Of a stretch of 64,000 nucleotides of DNA, positions 23,975 to 36,194 are shown piece after piece; the stretch's first letter is position 1, and each line of letters begins with the position of its first letter. The DNA is taken from positions 1,618,884 through 1,682,883 of the forward strand of contig NW_022985169.1 of the NCBI RefSeq assembly GCF_010093535.1, read 5' to 3'. The notes beneath the pieces are model-generated. The model did no database searches and was not told the origin of the DNA. It worked only from the letters and a program-made list of their open reading frames with translations. Both the position numbers and the translations under genes were made by a program. This DNA comes from Lindgomyces ingoldianus (lineage: Eukaryota > Ascomycota > Dothideomycetes > Pleosporales > Lindgomycetaceae).

Positions 23975-24531
23975 TTTAATAAGAGAAGTTTTATTATAAA
24001 GTTTATAGTAACTATTATCTATAGCTACTTTAAAGCTTTAATTAGTTAAAGGTATTTATATGTTTTATACTTTTAAAAATTATTTTTATTGCATATATTA
24101 TACTTTTTAAGTACTTCTACGCATAGTTGCTTTATCTTAGGTATATGTTAAAAAATAGCGCTTCTAAGCTTTTTCTAGAGGGTGCTAATTTCTAGGTGTC
24201 TAAACATAGAGGATTTATAGTATTTATAAATTAGGTTCTTCTATCTTTATTTAATTACTATAAGGGCATAGAATTCTTTTATAGGCCTAGGCTTATTATA
24301 CACTAGTCCTTTTTTATTTTTTTAAAAAGGGTAACCTTTTTAGTTCTTTTTTTTTCTTTATTAAAGTAATTAAGTCTCTAGCTAAGAGTGTTAGCCTACT
24401 AGTTTTATGTTTCTAGAATGTGCTTAATAACACAGTTAAACTAGGCAAGCTTTATTACTTATTATACATGCATTAGTAATAGTTTTTTTGTTGTTAAGAA
24501 TATAACTAAGTTTACATAGTCTAACATGGAA
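23975..24531 (-). pseudogene. Gypsy B1 integrase N-terminal part
   Basis: Between the C1 and E1 insertions. The minus strand encodes the zinc-binding region HIPKIKQLCVEVLKKYNIC near 24085-24145, which also reads in copy B2 near 51560-51620, and the start of the catalytic core (INFIIKLL). Broken by stops. Confidence 0.72.
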
Positions 24532-24533
24532 CA

Positions 24534-26381
24534 CAAGCGAGTCGGTAACATAAGCGAGTTAGTAGCCTTACTAACTTTGCGCAACGCGTTAACTATTAAC
24601 TACTATAGCTTAACTAACTACTTCTTAATTATGTTTAAATAAAGCAGGTATTGTTTTTGCTATCTAAGCTCTTAATTGCGCGCAAATTAAAAGCGTAAAT
24701 TATGCTGCAGCCATGTTTAACATGCCCTAATTAACTCTAAATAACTAACGCGCTAGTTAACCTACATAACATTATTACTAGCCTAACTTAACAAAGCTTA
24801 CTAAGCTAGAGGAGAAGTTAATTATTAGACATATACTTAACCTTAATTTACAAGAATTCTTGCCTAGCCTAAACGCTGTGTGAGTTATAGCTAATAATCT
24901 GCTTACTGCACATAGTGCTTAGCTAGTAGGAAAGAACTAGCTGCTAAACTTTGTTAAGCATATAGATAGCCTTACTATGTGTTTTAATTAACTATATAAC
25001 TAGCAGCGAGCTCTATGCAAGGATCCTAGGATAATACAGACCTAGTTTGAGCTTGTATAGCGTACGCAGGCTACCTATAGGATCTTAGACAAGGATACCT
25101 TTAACTTTAACAAAGCTAGCTTTATAATAGGCTAGATAATGTCTTAAATAGTTATTACTAGCTTAGAAAGATATTATTAGCCTAAAGCAGTATAACTAGG
25201 TAATTATAAGTAGGTTATAGTTATTTAGGGAATTATTGCTACAAGGTAGGCTATCCTACTATATATTATCTTTAAGGCCCAGTACCACCTATCTGCCTAG
25301 TATAAGGATTAGGATATCCTAGGCAACTAGAAGATTAGTGTAAGTAAGAATAAATAGACTAACAATAATCTTAGAGTTGCCTAGCTAAGGCACTTTATTA
25401 AGCATACTAAGAATAAGATAGTAGGCGCGCGCTAACTTCTAGTCCTAAATAGTTATGTAAGCTATTACTTAGCTACGTTTAAAGACCTCTGCAAAGAGAA
25501 TAATATCTACACGCTCTATATACCTCTACATTTATCACATCTTCTTTAGCTGCTTAATGTTAGCTGCTTCTTACTATTAAAGTGTGTGTATAGAGATAAG
25601 ATTAACAGCTTAGTCTGCTGCTATATAAAGCATATTACTAAGCTTAAATTCCTGCCTTCCTTTAAAGTAGCTTTTAAGAAGGCCTTTACACTAAAGAATA
25701 TTTACATAAGTTTTAGAGGTGTAGGGCTAGTCCTACTTGCGCTAGAAGCAGTACTATTAAAGCTTAATGTAGTTGTTTGTACGCCTTTACTACTACTACT
25801 ACCTTAACTAGAGGCTCTCTAGGTGTTGTAAACACTAAGTAACACATGTAAACTTAAGGCGCAGTTAACTCTACTCTGTATAAGGATTTAACAGCATTAA
25901 AACTTATCCCCTATATAGATGCTTTAGTCGCTAGATTATTTTACTAAAGGCGCTAAAATAGTAATGCATTTAGCTCTACTACTATGTAATTAGGTCTCTG
26001 CCCTTTAGAAAGCTAATAAGGCTATAACAAAGTAAAAGGCGCGTAAAAAAAGGCAGATCTAAAGGCATAAAAATATAATAATTAAAAAAAGTGCAAATAT
26101 AGTTACTTAAAGAGACACGCAGCAGCTAGCAGAGCAGAGCAGGCAGCAGAATGTATTAGTATTAGAGTAAAGTTAACAGGCTCTTACACGCTGTAGTTGC
26201 TGCAGGGAGCCTAGTTATAATTCTTACACATGTAAAAAAAATACTATAGACGCTACTTTATCTTAAATACCTACATTTTTATAGTATTTTAATGCGTTGT
26301 TAAGTTGCGTTGTTTTAAAGGTAGAGAAAGTTAGTAAGGCTACTAACTCGCTTATGTTACTAACTTGCTTGTGTTCTATGT
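24534..26381 (+). mobile_element. Fot1/pogo transposon, family E, copy E1 (1848 bp)
   Basis: Termini ACATGGAACACAAGCGAGTC and GCTTGTGTTCTATGT, TA at 24532-24533 and 26382-26383. The plus-strand transposase reads in order: HTH region (KLEEKLIIRHIL) near 24809-24845, FNFNKASFIIG near 25100-25132 (family YNFDETGF), LLVLNSYVSYY near 25437-25470 (family LLVLDGHxSH, catalytic Asp changed to Asn), HLSHLL near 25534, and an open C-terminus. Interrupted by RIP stops. Inserted into the integrase of Gypsy B1. Confidence 0.88.
25586..25807 (+). pseudogene. Fot1/pogo E1 transposase, surviving C-terminal reading frame
   Basis: Seventy-three codons without a stop, starting inside the transposase after the HLSHLL motif: IKHITKLKFLPSFKVAFKKA, then FRGVGLVLLALEAVL, then a Leu run and stop at 25807. 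This is the conserved tail of pogo/Fot1 DDE domains (FRxAGLxPFxPExVL). The first Met is an internal residue, not a start. The inverted copy in E2 (38176-38397) is nearly identical. Confidence 0.8.
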
Positions 26382-26383
26382 TA

Positions 26384-29300
26384 TTATAATGTTAAAGCGT
26401 CTTCTTATTCTGTGTAGCTCTATTACCTAGACTTATACTGCGTTTAGTATTACTTTTAACTTCTTATTAAGTATGCTGTAGTCTACTTTAGCTTTTAAGA
26501 ACTTAGCTAAGTAGTAAGCTACTAGGTGCTATTTTTTATCTTCTTATTTTTAGTAGAGCGCTACACTGCTTGCTTTTAAGGATGCATCTGTGTAGATCTT
26601 TATGTCTAACTTTAGGTTGTACATCTGTAGTACTAGTTTAGCAGTTACAGCCTACGTTAATGCTTTAAAGGTGTTATGCATTTATAGAGTTTAAATAAAT
26701 TTTATAATTACTTATTCTTTTATAGTTATATTTAATAGTAGTAAGGTAATTTTTAAGTAATCTTTAATTATTTATCTAATATAACTAGATAATCTAAGGA
26801 ATCCTTTAACTTTCTTAACTATTATAAGTTTTAGCTATTCTAAGACTTTTTATATCTTAGCTAAGTTAATTTTTATTTTATTACTATTAATTATAAATTT
26901 TAAGTACTCTGTCTTAGTAATATAGAATTTGCATTTAAAAAGTTAAAAGTAGAGTTTATATTCTTATAGCTTTTCTAGAACTTTTTATACCTTTTATACA
27001 TAGTCTTCTAGACTGTCTTTTGTGTAGATAAGGATGTTATCTAGATATACTAGTACAAAGACGTTAAGGTATAGGTTAAGAGCTGTATTAATAATTCTCT
27101 AGAACATTACTAGAGTGTTTGTTAGCCTAAATAGCATTACTAATAGTTTATATAGTCTTTATAAAGTGTAAAAGGCTGTTAGCTATTTATTTTCTTTTTT
27201 TATTTATATCTTATTAAATCTATTTTATACATTAAACTTAGTAAAATATTTAGTTCCTTTTAACTAGTTTATAATATTTTATATAATTAAAAAAAAATTT
27301 GTCTTAAATTATATTATTATTTAAAGTTTAGTAGTTCTAGTAGACTTAAATTTTTTCTTCTTTTTTCTTTATAAAAACTACTGCTTATGCTACTAGGCTA
27401 TAGCTTTTCTAGATATAGCCTTTTACTAACATTTAGTTAATATATTCTTACAAGGCCTTTTTTTATATCTTTATTAAAAGGCAAAGCTTATAAGTTCTTA
27501 AGTTAGAATCTTTTATTAAGTTTATAGCATAATCTTATAGTTAATGCAGAGGAAGCTCTTCTAGGTCCTCTAGTGTTTTAAATATGTCTTAGTAGTTCTT
27601 ATATTTAGTAGGGATAGCATATTCTTTTTAGATCTTATAGATGTTTATTTATTTTATATTTTTATTATTTTCTAGTTTTTTATAAAGGACTTTCTTTAGC
27701 TTTTTTTATTACTTTTATTACTTTAGCTTTTAGTTTTTAGTAAAAGAATTTCTAAAGTTTTTATTTTTTAAGGTAGTAACTACTACCCTGTTTAGCTTAT
27801 TTATAGATTAGGTATAAGTTATTATAGCATGCTAACTAGGTTATGTACACATAGTCTTTAAAACCTTTTATAGTTATAGTTTTTTTAATTAATAGTAAAG
27901 TTATACTTTTTTAACTAATTATAGCCTAGAATTATATTATATTTATTTTTAGTAAAAGTATACTTACAAATTTTTAATTTTAGGTATTTAGTGTTATTAA
28001 GTTTTTTTATATATTTCTAAATTAATATATCCTTTACTATACTCTAATAAAAATGTGTTAGTAAAAGTTACTTTAAAAAAGCTTTTCTTAATTTAGAAGA
28101 AAACACTTTATTTATCTATCTAGGTTACATTTATTACTATAAAGATGCATCTACTGTTAATAAAGGCTAATCTAGTATGTTCTTTAAATATAAAAGTAGT
28201 TGTTAGGCTTTATTTTAATTCTTAGCTTATAGCTACTAATGCTTTTATATTATAAAATATTTTATTATACTTAATAAAGTATAAGTTAATTTTTTTTTAT
28301 AAATTACTAAGTTTTTTAATTCTTTTATCTTTATATAGTTAATGTTCTTTTACGCAGTAATTAGCTACTTTGCATTTATAGTTTTCTATAAAGTAGTAGG
28401 TTAGTATATAGTCTTTCTTATAAGCTGCCTTTTACTAAAAGTAGTAGAATTTACATCTACTTTAAAAGTTGCATTTAGGCTAGTTTTTTAACTTTTTTTA
28501 CATAGGTAAAGTTTAACATGTGTAGTAGTCTATTACTTTACATATTAAAGTAGTACTTTTTTATAAGTTACTTATTAAGCTTTTTTTTTCTATATTAGCT
28601 ACTATTCTACTTAGTGCTTATTATTCTAATGCTTAGTGCAGTACTGTTGCGTGCATTAGTACTAGGAATATAGACAGTCCTCTAGTCTATACAAGGTGTC
28701 TAGTGGGCGTTCCTATGTCCACCTAGGGTATTCTTAGGTTTGTACTAGCTGTACAGGGTGTTCCTTCTATTAGCACTTGCCTGTGCTATAAGAAGCGCTT
28801 CTACAGAGGAGACACTGTCTGTAGTTTTGCTGTAGGATAAAGGCTTTTCTGCTAACTACTAGCTCTAGAAGGAGTGTTCTTAGTCTTTTTAGATTTAGTT
28901 TTAAAACTTTAAACCTAATAAGTCTTTAAAGTTTTTTATGTTTTTAGTTATAAATTTTAGTAAAAAACTACTATTTTTTATTTATTTACTATGTTATATT
29001 TTACTTTAGCTATTTACTTTATTATGTTAAATGTTATATAGCTATTACTAATGCTTATTTTATAAAGTTATACTATACATTTGCCTAAGTAGTTATGTTG
29101 TTGTCTACACTTTTAGTATAAGTAACTTTAAAATTATTTAAAAAGCTTTTTAAAAAAAAGTGCCTAAAGTTTTATTATTAAAAGAAAACTATTTTTTTTT
29201 ATTTTAATATTTATAATGTATTCTTAGATTTAAGTCTCTTTTTTGTATTTTTTTAAAAATTATAATGTTTTATAACACTTTAATTAAGGCTACTAAAGTC

Positions 29301-30637
29301 TTTAATAATTATGTTTTAATATACTTTAAAGTAGGTCTTTAAAAAATAGTTTTTTTATATTACTAGTAAAGTCTATTATTTAGTCTTTCTAATATTTTCT
29401 TATCTATAAGGCTGTATTTTATAGTAATAGCTTTTACTATTATAGTAGTATTTTTATTCTCTTTTTTCTAAAAGTCTAGGTAATTTTAGCAGAAATATCC
29501 TACTTTTTTATAGTTTAGGTAGGCCTTATTTTTAAGCTATTTTTATTACTTCTTAGTTAAAGGTAGCTTATTATGTCTAAAGGCTTAGTTTTTTTTTTTA
29601 GAGGGGGGCTTTATATATATTTTATATAACTAAGGTCTATTAGTTTTTATTATAATAAAAGGCTTTTTTTTAAGAATAAACTTAGGTTTTTATAAAGCTT
29701 CTTTACACTATTTTTCTCTTTTACATTCCCTATGCCTATTATTATAAAGTGTTACTTTTATAATAAAATTTTTAAAAGTAGTTAGCTTTTTATTATGTGT
29801 AAATTTATTTTTAATTATATTCTTTAACTTATTATAAAATATTTAGCATAGTGCCTTTTAATCTATTTATCTGCAGATAGCTAGCTATTCTCTAAAGCGT
29901 GCTGTATAGTACTAGGCTGTTTCTTTTCTTTGCTTTAAAGCATTTAACTTGTCTACTATAATTTTTTTTTTTTATAGTTTTATAGATAGTAGTTAGAGCT
30001 TTTTTAAAAGCTTCTACACTACTAAATATTTTTTTAGTTTTAGGAGTTAATATAGTGCTATTTACTGTAAAGTCTATCTAATTATCTACATGTAGCTAGA
30101 ACTAGATTATAAAGAGTTCTTTTAAGTGTAGTCCTATCTAGAATATTATTTCTATGTTAGTTTAAAATGCTTCTCTATTATATTACATATAAAGGTAGCA
30201 TTAGGTAAAAAAGAGGTAAAAGTTTTTAAGTAATTCTTTAAAAAGCTTTAAAAAGCCTAGTCTTAAAGTCTTTTTAGCTATACTACTTACTTTTTTAGTT
30301 AATATGTTCTAAAGCTTAGCTAGTTTAACCTGCAGCACGTGTATCTAGGCTGCAGTGTTTAGAGTGGTTAGAGAGGTTATTAGAGGTAGTAGATTATTAG
30401 TCTAAGTTACTTTTTATTATAATTACTTTACTTTTTTTTAGAAGTAGATTACTTTACTAACTTTATTACTAATTTACTAGAGTTTTTTTAATATTATTTT
30501 ATATTATATTAATTTGTTCTACTAGGACGCTTTTACTAACTATTAGAACTCTTGTTAATCCTAATAAAGCTACATAAGCTATGTTAGTGTTAAAGTTGTG
30601 TTAAGTAGTTATACTTTTTAAAAAGTGTAGTGTTTAA
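26384..30637 (-). pseudogene. Gypsy B1 gag-protease-RT-RNase H, RIP-degraded
   Basis: From right to left on the minus strand: leader and gag (30637 to about 29900; the YSTRF gag block is clearer in B2), a decayed zinc knuckle YLNYKKVGYFC near 29480-29525 (CxxCxxxGHxxxxC pattern), protease, then RT with VLVYLDNILIYTKDSLEDYV near 27000-27060 (YLDD active site changed to YLDN), then RNase H to about 26400. The integrase continues beyond Fot1 E1 at 24531. Stops in all domains. Confidence 0.83.
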
Positions 30638-31314
30638 TGTTATAATCTTTGCTTTAAAGAAGCACTTAGGCTAATATTATTCTTAGTAAGTAGAACAGGA
30701 GGTAGGGGCTAACAGTAGGGTGTACAGTCCTATGTAATAGCTAATAAGCTAATAAAGACTTAGAAGAGTAGCTAGATTATAGTTTGTCCCTATAGCAGCA
30801 GTATAAAGGCTAGGTTAAACAGTCTTGTTAGACAGAATTAAAGGTATATATGTTACAAGATATATAAATAGTATTACAGCTTATTAAAAAGTTAAATGCT
30901 GCTTAGTTTATATAAAAAATAAACTAAACATTAAACACGCCTTTCTAAAAGCTATTTAAGGTTAAAACTATATACATAAGTAGTAGTGCTAAGAACAAGT
31001 TAAGTAAGCTTATTAAGTTTACTATGCAGCAGACTTACTTAACTTATTAAACTTACTTAACTTATTAAACTTACTTAACTTATTAAACTTACTTAACTTA
31101 TTAAACTTACTTAACTTATTAAACTTACTTGACTTATTAAACTTGTTTAACTCGCAGCCTGCCTTCTTATTAGATAATGCACTCTTCTATTACTGTAGGC
31201 AGCTGTGCTGCCTCCGCATCTTCTAATTGGTCTGTAAACAAGCCCTGCCCCAACTTAGCTAGATTATGGAGTACTTCGGGTGGAGTTACGTTGGTCCAAC
31301 TATAGACTGTAACA
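30638..31314 (-). repeat. 5' LTR of Gypsy B1 (677 bp), with an internal tandem repeat
   Basis: Runs TGTTATAATCTTTGC to GACTGTAACA on the plus strand. It is about 80-90 bp longer than its partner LTR because of a tandem array at 31034-31152. The outer ~120 bp (31190-31314) are GC-richer and nearly unmutated. Confidence 0.88.
31034..31152. repeat. 18-bp tandem repeat in the B1 5' LTR
   Basis: Six to seven copies of ACTTACTTAACTTATTAA. The partner LTR at 13327-13921 has only about two degenerate copies (near 13728-13752), so the array expanded in one LTR after insertion. Confidence 0.85.
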
Positions 31315-31319
31315 AAGGG

Positions 31320-32385
31320 TTAGTTTATCTAAGTTTTTTATTATAAGTAAGTTGTCTTTTTTTTCTCTTTATAGTATAGTTTAACTTATGTATATTAGAG
31401 CTTTAGTAGGCTATTTTTTTAATAATAATATTTTTTCTTTTAATACTTTTAATTTTATATAGGCTAGTTTAGCCTTTTTTTTTCTCTATGCTATAATTTT
31501 TAAGCTAAAAGAGAGGTTAAGAACTTTATATATTATAAAGCTATTATAAGTGTTAATTATATAATTAATGTTTACTTTTATGTAGTTCTTTTAAAGAATT
31601 TTTATTGCCTTTTATATAGCACTTACTTATGTAATAACGTTTAGTAATAGTAGAAAGTTTAGGTTAATTTTTAGGTATACCTTAAAGACTAGCAGCGTAG
31701 GTACTAGACTGTGCAGGCTAGCTATGTTATTTAGAGCCTTAACTGCTATCTGTAAGATAGCCTTATTATCTATACAGTTACCTAGCTTAGTCTTTAGAAT
31801 GTTAAACGCTTGTCTAAGAGGTGTATGTGCGCGCTTAACCTTTCTAACTACCTAATGTGCTTTTATAGGCATCTGCCTATATATAGCTTCTATAATTTTT
31901 GCATAAGCTTAAAAATTCTCTAAGGTAAAGTTTATACTAGAGTTATACATAATATAGTCTAGAGGTCCCTAATAGATGTTAATCTAGCATTTGCATAGTG
32001 CATCTTAGGTATCTTGTGTAGATATAGATTTTAGAAATATAGCACCCTAAAATAATATGTTAATATTAATAACATGTAAAACATTTTTATTATTAATTTA
32101 TATAACATTAATAATAACTTTATAGTTAAATTAAGTGTTATTTTTAATTATAAACTTAAATATTTATAAGGCCTAGTTATATAATTAGTAAAAGTAGTAA
32201 AACTTCTTAATCTCTTCTAACACTACAGCATTAACATTATAGCTAGTGCTAGTTAGCATCTTCTAGAGTCTCTCTATACAGGGATGTCTAAATTAGTAGT
32301 AGAGGTAGTAGAGTTCTAATTTAGTAAAAAAAAAAACATAGATTTTTTCTTTCTAATATTAAAAAAAAAGTGTTTTGTTTTTATA
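31320..32385 (-). pseudogene. LTR-retrotransposon integrase remnant, family I
   Basis: The minus strand near 31640-31860 reads SLRQAFNILKTKLG, then AILQIAVKALNNIASLHSLV followed by PTLLVF. This matches the downstream part of a fungal LTR-element integrase whose consensus contains PLRRAYxI and AVKAINDSAGPDGLVPTLLVFGAYPR. The rest of the element is too decayed to name; 31320-31550 and 31960-32385 hold no readable domain. It was probably the target of B1, whose AAGGG duplication lies at its left edge, and of the miniature element J at 32391. Confidence 0.6.
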
Positions 32386-32390
32386 TATAA

Positions 32391-32813
32391 TGTTGCGTTT
32401 GCTAAAAAGTTAGCCTCCTAGCTAGCACAGCAGAAGGATATATATAGACAGATAGCTGTATGTGACACCCCCCCCTAGCTTAAACTGTGGAACAAGAGAG
32501 GTAAAACATAGTAAAACAACCTTAACACACCCTTCTAGCCTAAGCAACAGAACTTAGAGACAGATCTAGTAAGGTAGCCTCTGTAATAGACGCACTGCCT
32601 AAATGCTCTTTGCTAACCGTGGGAATTAAACACACAGTGTTTAGAGATAATGCAATCTAATGTAGAGTAGGGAGTAGAGATGCAAAAGTTTTTGTGCGCT
32701 AACTATCTACACTACGCTGTAAACTAGGCTTATAACTGTTGCGTTTGCTAAAAGGTTAACCTTCTAGCTAGCACAGCAGAAGGATATATATAGACAGATA
32801 GCTGTATACAATA
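32391..32813 (-). mobile_element. Miniature LTR element J (TRIM-like, 423 bp)
   Basis: Two 77-bp direct repeats (32391-32467 and 32737-32813), beginning TGTTGCGTTTGC and ending TGTGACA / TACAATA, enclose 269 bp. The flanks carry TATAA (32386-32390 and 32814-32818). The run CCCCCCCC just after the left repeat is, on the minus strand, a polypurine tract (AGCTAGGGGGGGG) adjacent to TGTCACA, so the element reads leftward. The internal part has no coding frame. It is less RIP-mutated than its surroundings. The AGCT plus G-run tract resembles that beside the Copia element at 438-450. Confidence 0.82.
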
Positions 32814-32818
32814 TATAA

Positions 32819-33264
32819 TAATATTTAAAATGTTATTAAAGTATGCTTTAAGTTAGTCTACATCTGCTAGTAATAGTATAAATAGTGTTAAAGTTTCTAA
32901 AATATAGTATATAACTAGACTAATTAGGTTCTAGATTTATATAGTACTTATTAATTTTTTTAGTGTTTAGCTTTTAAAGCTAATATTTATTTAGCTAGGT
33001 GTTTAATTAATTTTTATATATAAGTTCTTTTATATGTACACCTTAAGTTAGAACTTACTAATAGTAGAGATTTTTACTACACTTATGTTTTATAGTTTGC
33101 TTTAGTATACTATACAGTATTAGTTATTAAGGATAAACTACTTAGCATACTTCTTAAGTTTAATGCTGTAGATGTCCTCTCCTGTTGCATAGTATAAGTA
33201 GGTAGTAAAAGTAAAGTAGTTAATAGCTTTCTTAGCATTTTTACCTTTTTATTTAATTTTTTTA
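32819..33264. other. AT-rich DNA without recognised feature
   Basis: Flanked by J and Fot1 A4; probably the continuation of the decayed family-I element. The frame at 33110-33334 on the minus strand crosses the A4 terminus and is not a gene. Confidence 0.45.
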
Positions 33265-33266
33265 TA

Positions 33267-35132
33267 ACGTACTTCATGGGCGAGTCGCTCACACACCCGA
33301 GTCGCTCACTTTTGCCAAGACCCCACCCTAACAAACTCTATTATAGCCCATAACAACCTGCTCTAGCACTATATAGTACAGTACAGCCTAGAATATTATT
33401 TAGATACTACTTCTGCTTCTTGCTTACATATTTGCGCGTTATGCCTAGTCTAATTGCACTGTCTGCAGCGCCTTTAGGATAGCTTACTTACTTTAGCTTG
33501 CACCTGCTTCTTTGCCTTCTTCCTGTTACTGCGCGCTCTAAACTCCTTTAGAGCTGTTAAGCGCAGGCTTTTCTAAATTATTAAGGTCTTTTCTACCTTA
33601 ATCTACTTTTTTTTATGTAATTTATGTTGTGTGGCAGCTTTATTAGCTACTTAAAGCTTAGTAATTTCCTATTATGCTAACACTAGCTTATACATAATTA
33701 TTACTGCCCCTTTTAAGACTTTTTTAAACACCTTAACTATAAAAGTTAGTAAACTATTTATATACTTTTAAATTTTTATTTTTATAAGCATTAATTATAA
33801 CCTAAGTTCTAGGGTATTGCTTAGGGTTTACAACTACTAAGGCTTGTTGTATATAGGTAGTAGTAGTAATAGAGTGCACAACTTTACATTAAGGCCTATT
33901 ATAACTTATTATAGGTTAAAAAGAACTAATCTAGCACCTTAGAACTCTTCTTAGATATTACTAAAAGTAATTATAGCATTATAAGCTGCTTTAAAGCATA
34001 GTAAGAACTTTATTTTTATAATATAAGTAATTTAGTTGTGTATAAAGTTTTTAGCTTAGCACCTATACACCTTCTTTAAAAGAGTAAAACAACCCACATT
34101 AAGTAGCTATAAAAGGTGTAATAAGTAAAAAAGCATGTAAATAGTAATAATCTTATTATCTTTATAGTATTACTAAAAATAAAGTAAGTTATAGCTCTTA
34201 TAGCTATTAATAACTAGTAGACAGTAGCTGCTAACAGTACACTTTTTTATATGCATGTTAAAGTGCTTTAACTAGTCTAGACTAAGCTAATTAGTAGTCT
34301 AGCTACACTTAGAGATTATAATAACTTAATCTTAGAGTAGATTTTCCTTTTTATACTAGTTTAAAAAGTAGTTGCTACCTTAAAAAATAATAAAGGGCAG
34401 AATAGCCTACCTTTTAGCATTAATGCTCTAGATAGCTGTTGTCTACTTCTAGTTACCTAGCTAGACTGCTTTTAGCTGTCCTTGTCTCTCTAAACTTATA
34501 ATAACTGCTCTAGTAGATATTTAGCCTATTATAAACACTGCCTTATTAAAGTTGTACATGTTGTTATTCTAGATGCTATACTTAGCTTTAATATTCTTTA
34601 TAAAGTTAAACTAGCTTTAAATTACTATAGAATTTTTATAAAAGGCTTTTTTATAATTATTCTTATGCTTAAACTTTACTTTAAGCTCTAAGTAACACTT
34701 AATAAACATATTAGGCTAGTTTATGCTAACATAGCCTATATTACACTTAGCGTGTAAAGAATTAGCTATATTAGCTATAGCTACTAGCTAAGAGGGAAAT
34801 CCTTGCGCATCTAGCTTAAGTATGTGCTAAATAATTACCTGCTTTTTATTATTATCTAGCTTTTATAAGTTAGCTGTATAATTAGCTTAGAAAGGTTATT
34901 TAGTGTGTTAGTTACTTATTATCTTTTAAAAGACCCTATAGATAGCTGTAGCGCGTTAGTTAAAAAGTGTTGTATTTTATTTAAAAGCCTAAAGTGTAAG
35001 CTATATTTAACGTTCCTTTAACACGTTTAAGTAGTGTTGTTAGGAATGCATTAGTGTAGGAAAAGTAGTGTAGTGGGGTCTTAGCAAAAGTAAGCAACTT
35101 AGGTGTGTGAGCAACTTGCCTATAAAGTACGG
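33267..35132 (-). mobile_element. Fot1/pogo transposon, family A, copy A4 (1866 bp), RIP-inactivated
   Basis: Left terminus ACGTACTTCATGGGCGAGTC is the best-preserved copy of the family terminal repeat. The right terminus ends AAAGTACGG. TA at 33265-33266 and 35133-35134. Same length and domain order as A3, with the transposase on the minus strand (HTH at the right, basic tail at the left). Stops throughout. Confidence 0.88.
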
Positions 35133-35134
35133 TA

Positions 35135-35654
35135 TTATATAAATTATTTTTAAAGTAACTTTTAAAGTCTTATATGTATAAAGTAATAGCTTTATATAAT
35201 AAAGTCTTATTATAAAAATCTCTATATAAAGTAATATACTAGTTCTTTGCTTATATATAGTTATTATAAAAGTAGTTTAATAACTAACATTCTTACTTAT
35301 AGTAAACAAAGCACTTTTTTATTTATATATAGTTATCTCTAGAGTGTAGCTTAAACTAAAATTAAGATCTTCTATGTTATTCTTTTCTGCGCAGAGAGAA
35401 GCTTTCCTTTTATTATACAGAGTTATATTAGTAGTTAGTGTAGTACATATTAGGCAGTTTTTAGAAGTATTAGTTTACTTTTTAGTTTATAGTGACTCAA
35501 AGTAATGCTTATAAGTTACTAAATAAAGCTTTACATAAAAGCTTAATAGTAAACATAGTATATTTTAGTTTTAGTTATTCTTAATAGGCTTATATAACAG
35601 TAGTGTGCAGTAAAATATCCTTTTAAAATTTTATTCTTAGTGCTTTTTATATAA
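35135..35654. other. AT-rich DNA without recognised feature
   Basis: Target of both A4 and element G. I see no readable domain, terminal repeat or RNA gene. Confidence 0.45.
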
Positions 35655-36194
35655 GTATTTGTTAGTTAACCTGGGTTCAATTAAACAAACGTACGCCTAA
35701 GAGGCGTACTAAGAGGTGAGCAGGTAAAGATCTTCTTGTTATTAACTACTGCCCTCTCTCTTTGTACAAAGAAAGTAGGCTCTTAAGTACAAATATCCCC
35801 TAACGCACAGGCTAGATAGCATAACGTTTTAGGCAACCTAATTTAGCTATACGCGTGTACAGACGTAGCTGTACTTATGTATAGACACTAGTAACTTTTT
35901 ACTTTTATAAAGTTACTTACTTATTTATATGTTAATCTTACTTTTTTTTCTTTTTTTTTACTCTTTTACTTCTTTTTTTAAAACTAACTCTTAGTGCTCT
36001 TTCTATTTATAAAATTCTCTAGCTTCTTAGCTTATGTATAATTTAACCTGCCTTTAAAATAGTGCCTATGCTTAGCTAAAGCAAGAAAAAGTTCTTACCT
36101 AACTATATAAGAAAGGTTATTAAAATTATCTGTTGTCTATCTCTTAAAGTTATTTTACTTTTATAGTGTGTACTTTCCTCTTAGCAGCTTACGC

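Larger units (their letters stand above)
13327..31314 (-). mobile_element. Ty3/Gypsy element B1 with three nested insertions (17,988 bp)
   Basis: Two family-B LTRs in minus orientation (13327-13921 and 30638-31314) enclose gag, protease, RT, RNase H, integrase and chromodomain remnants. The whole unit is flanked by AAGGG at 13322-13326 and 31315-31319, which proves that the distant LTRs belong to one insertion. Nested inside are Fot1 F1 (15152-16993), Gypsy C1 (17851-23969) and Fot1 E1 (24534-26381). Without them the element would be about 8.2 kb plus whatever the N run hides. Heavily RIP-mutated. Confidence 0.92.
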
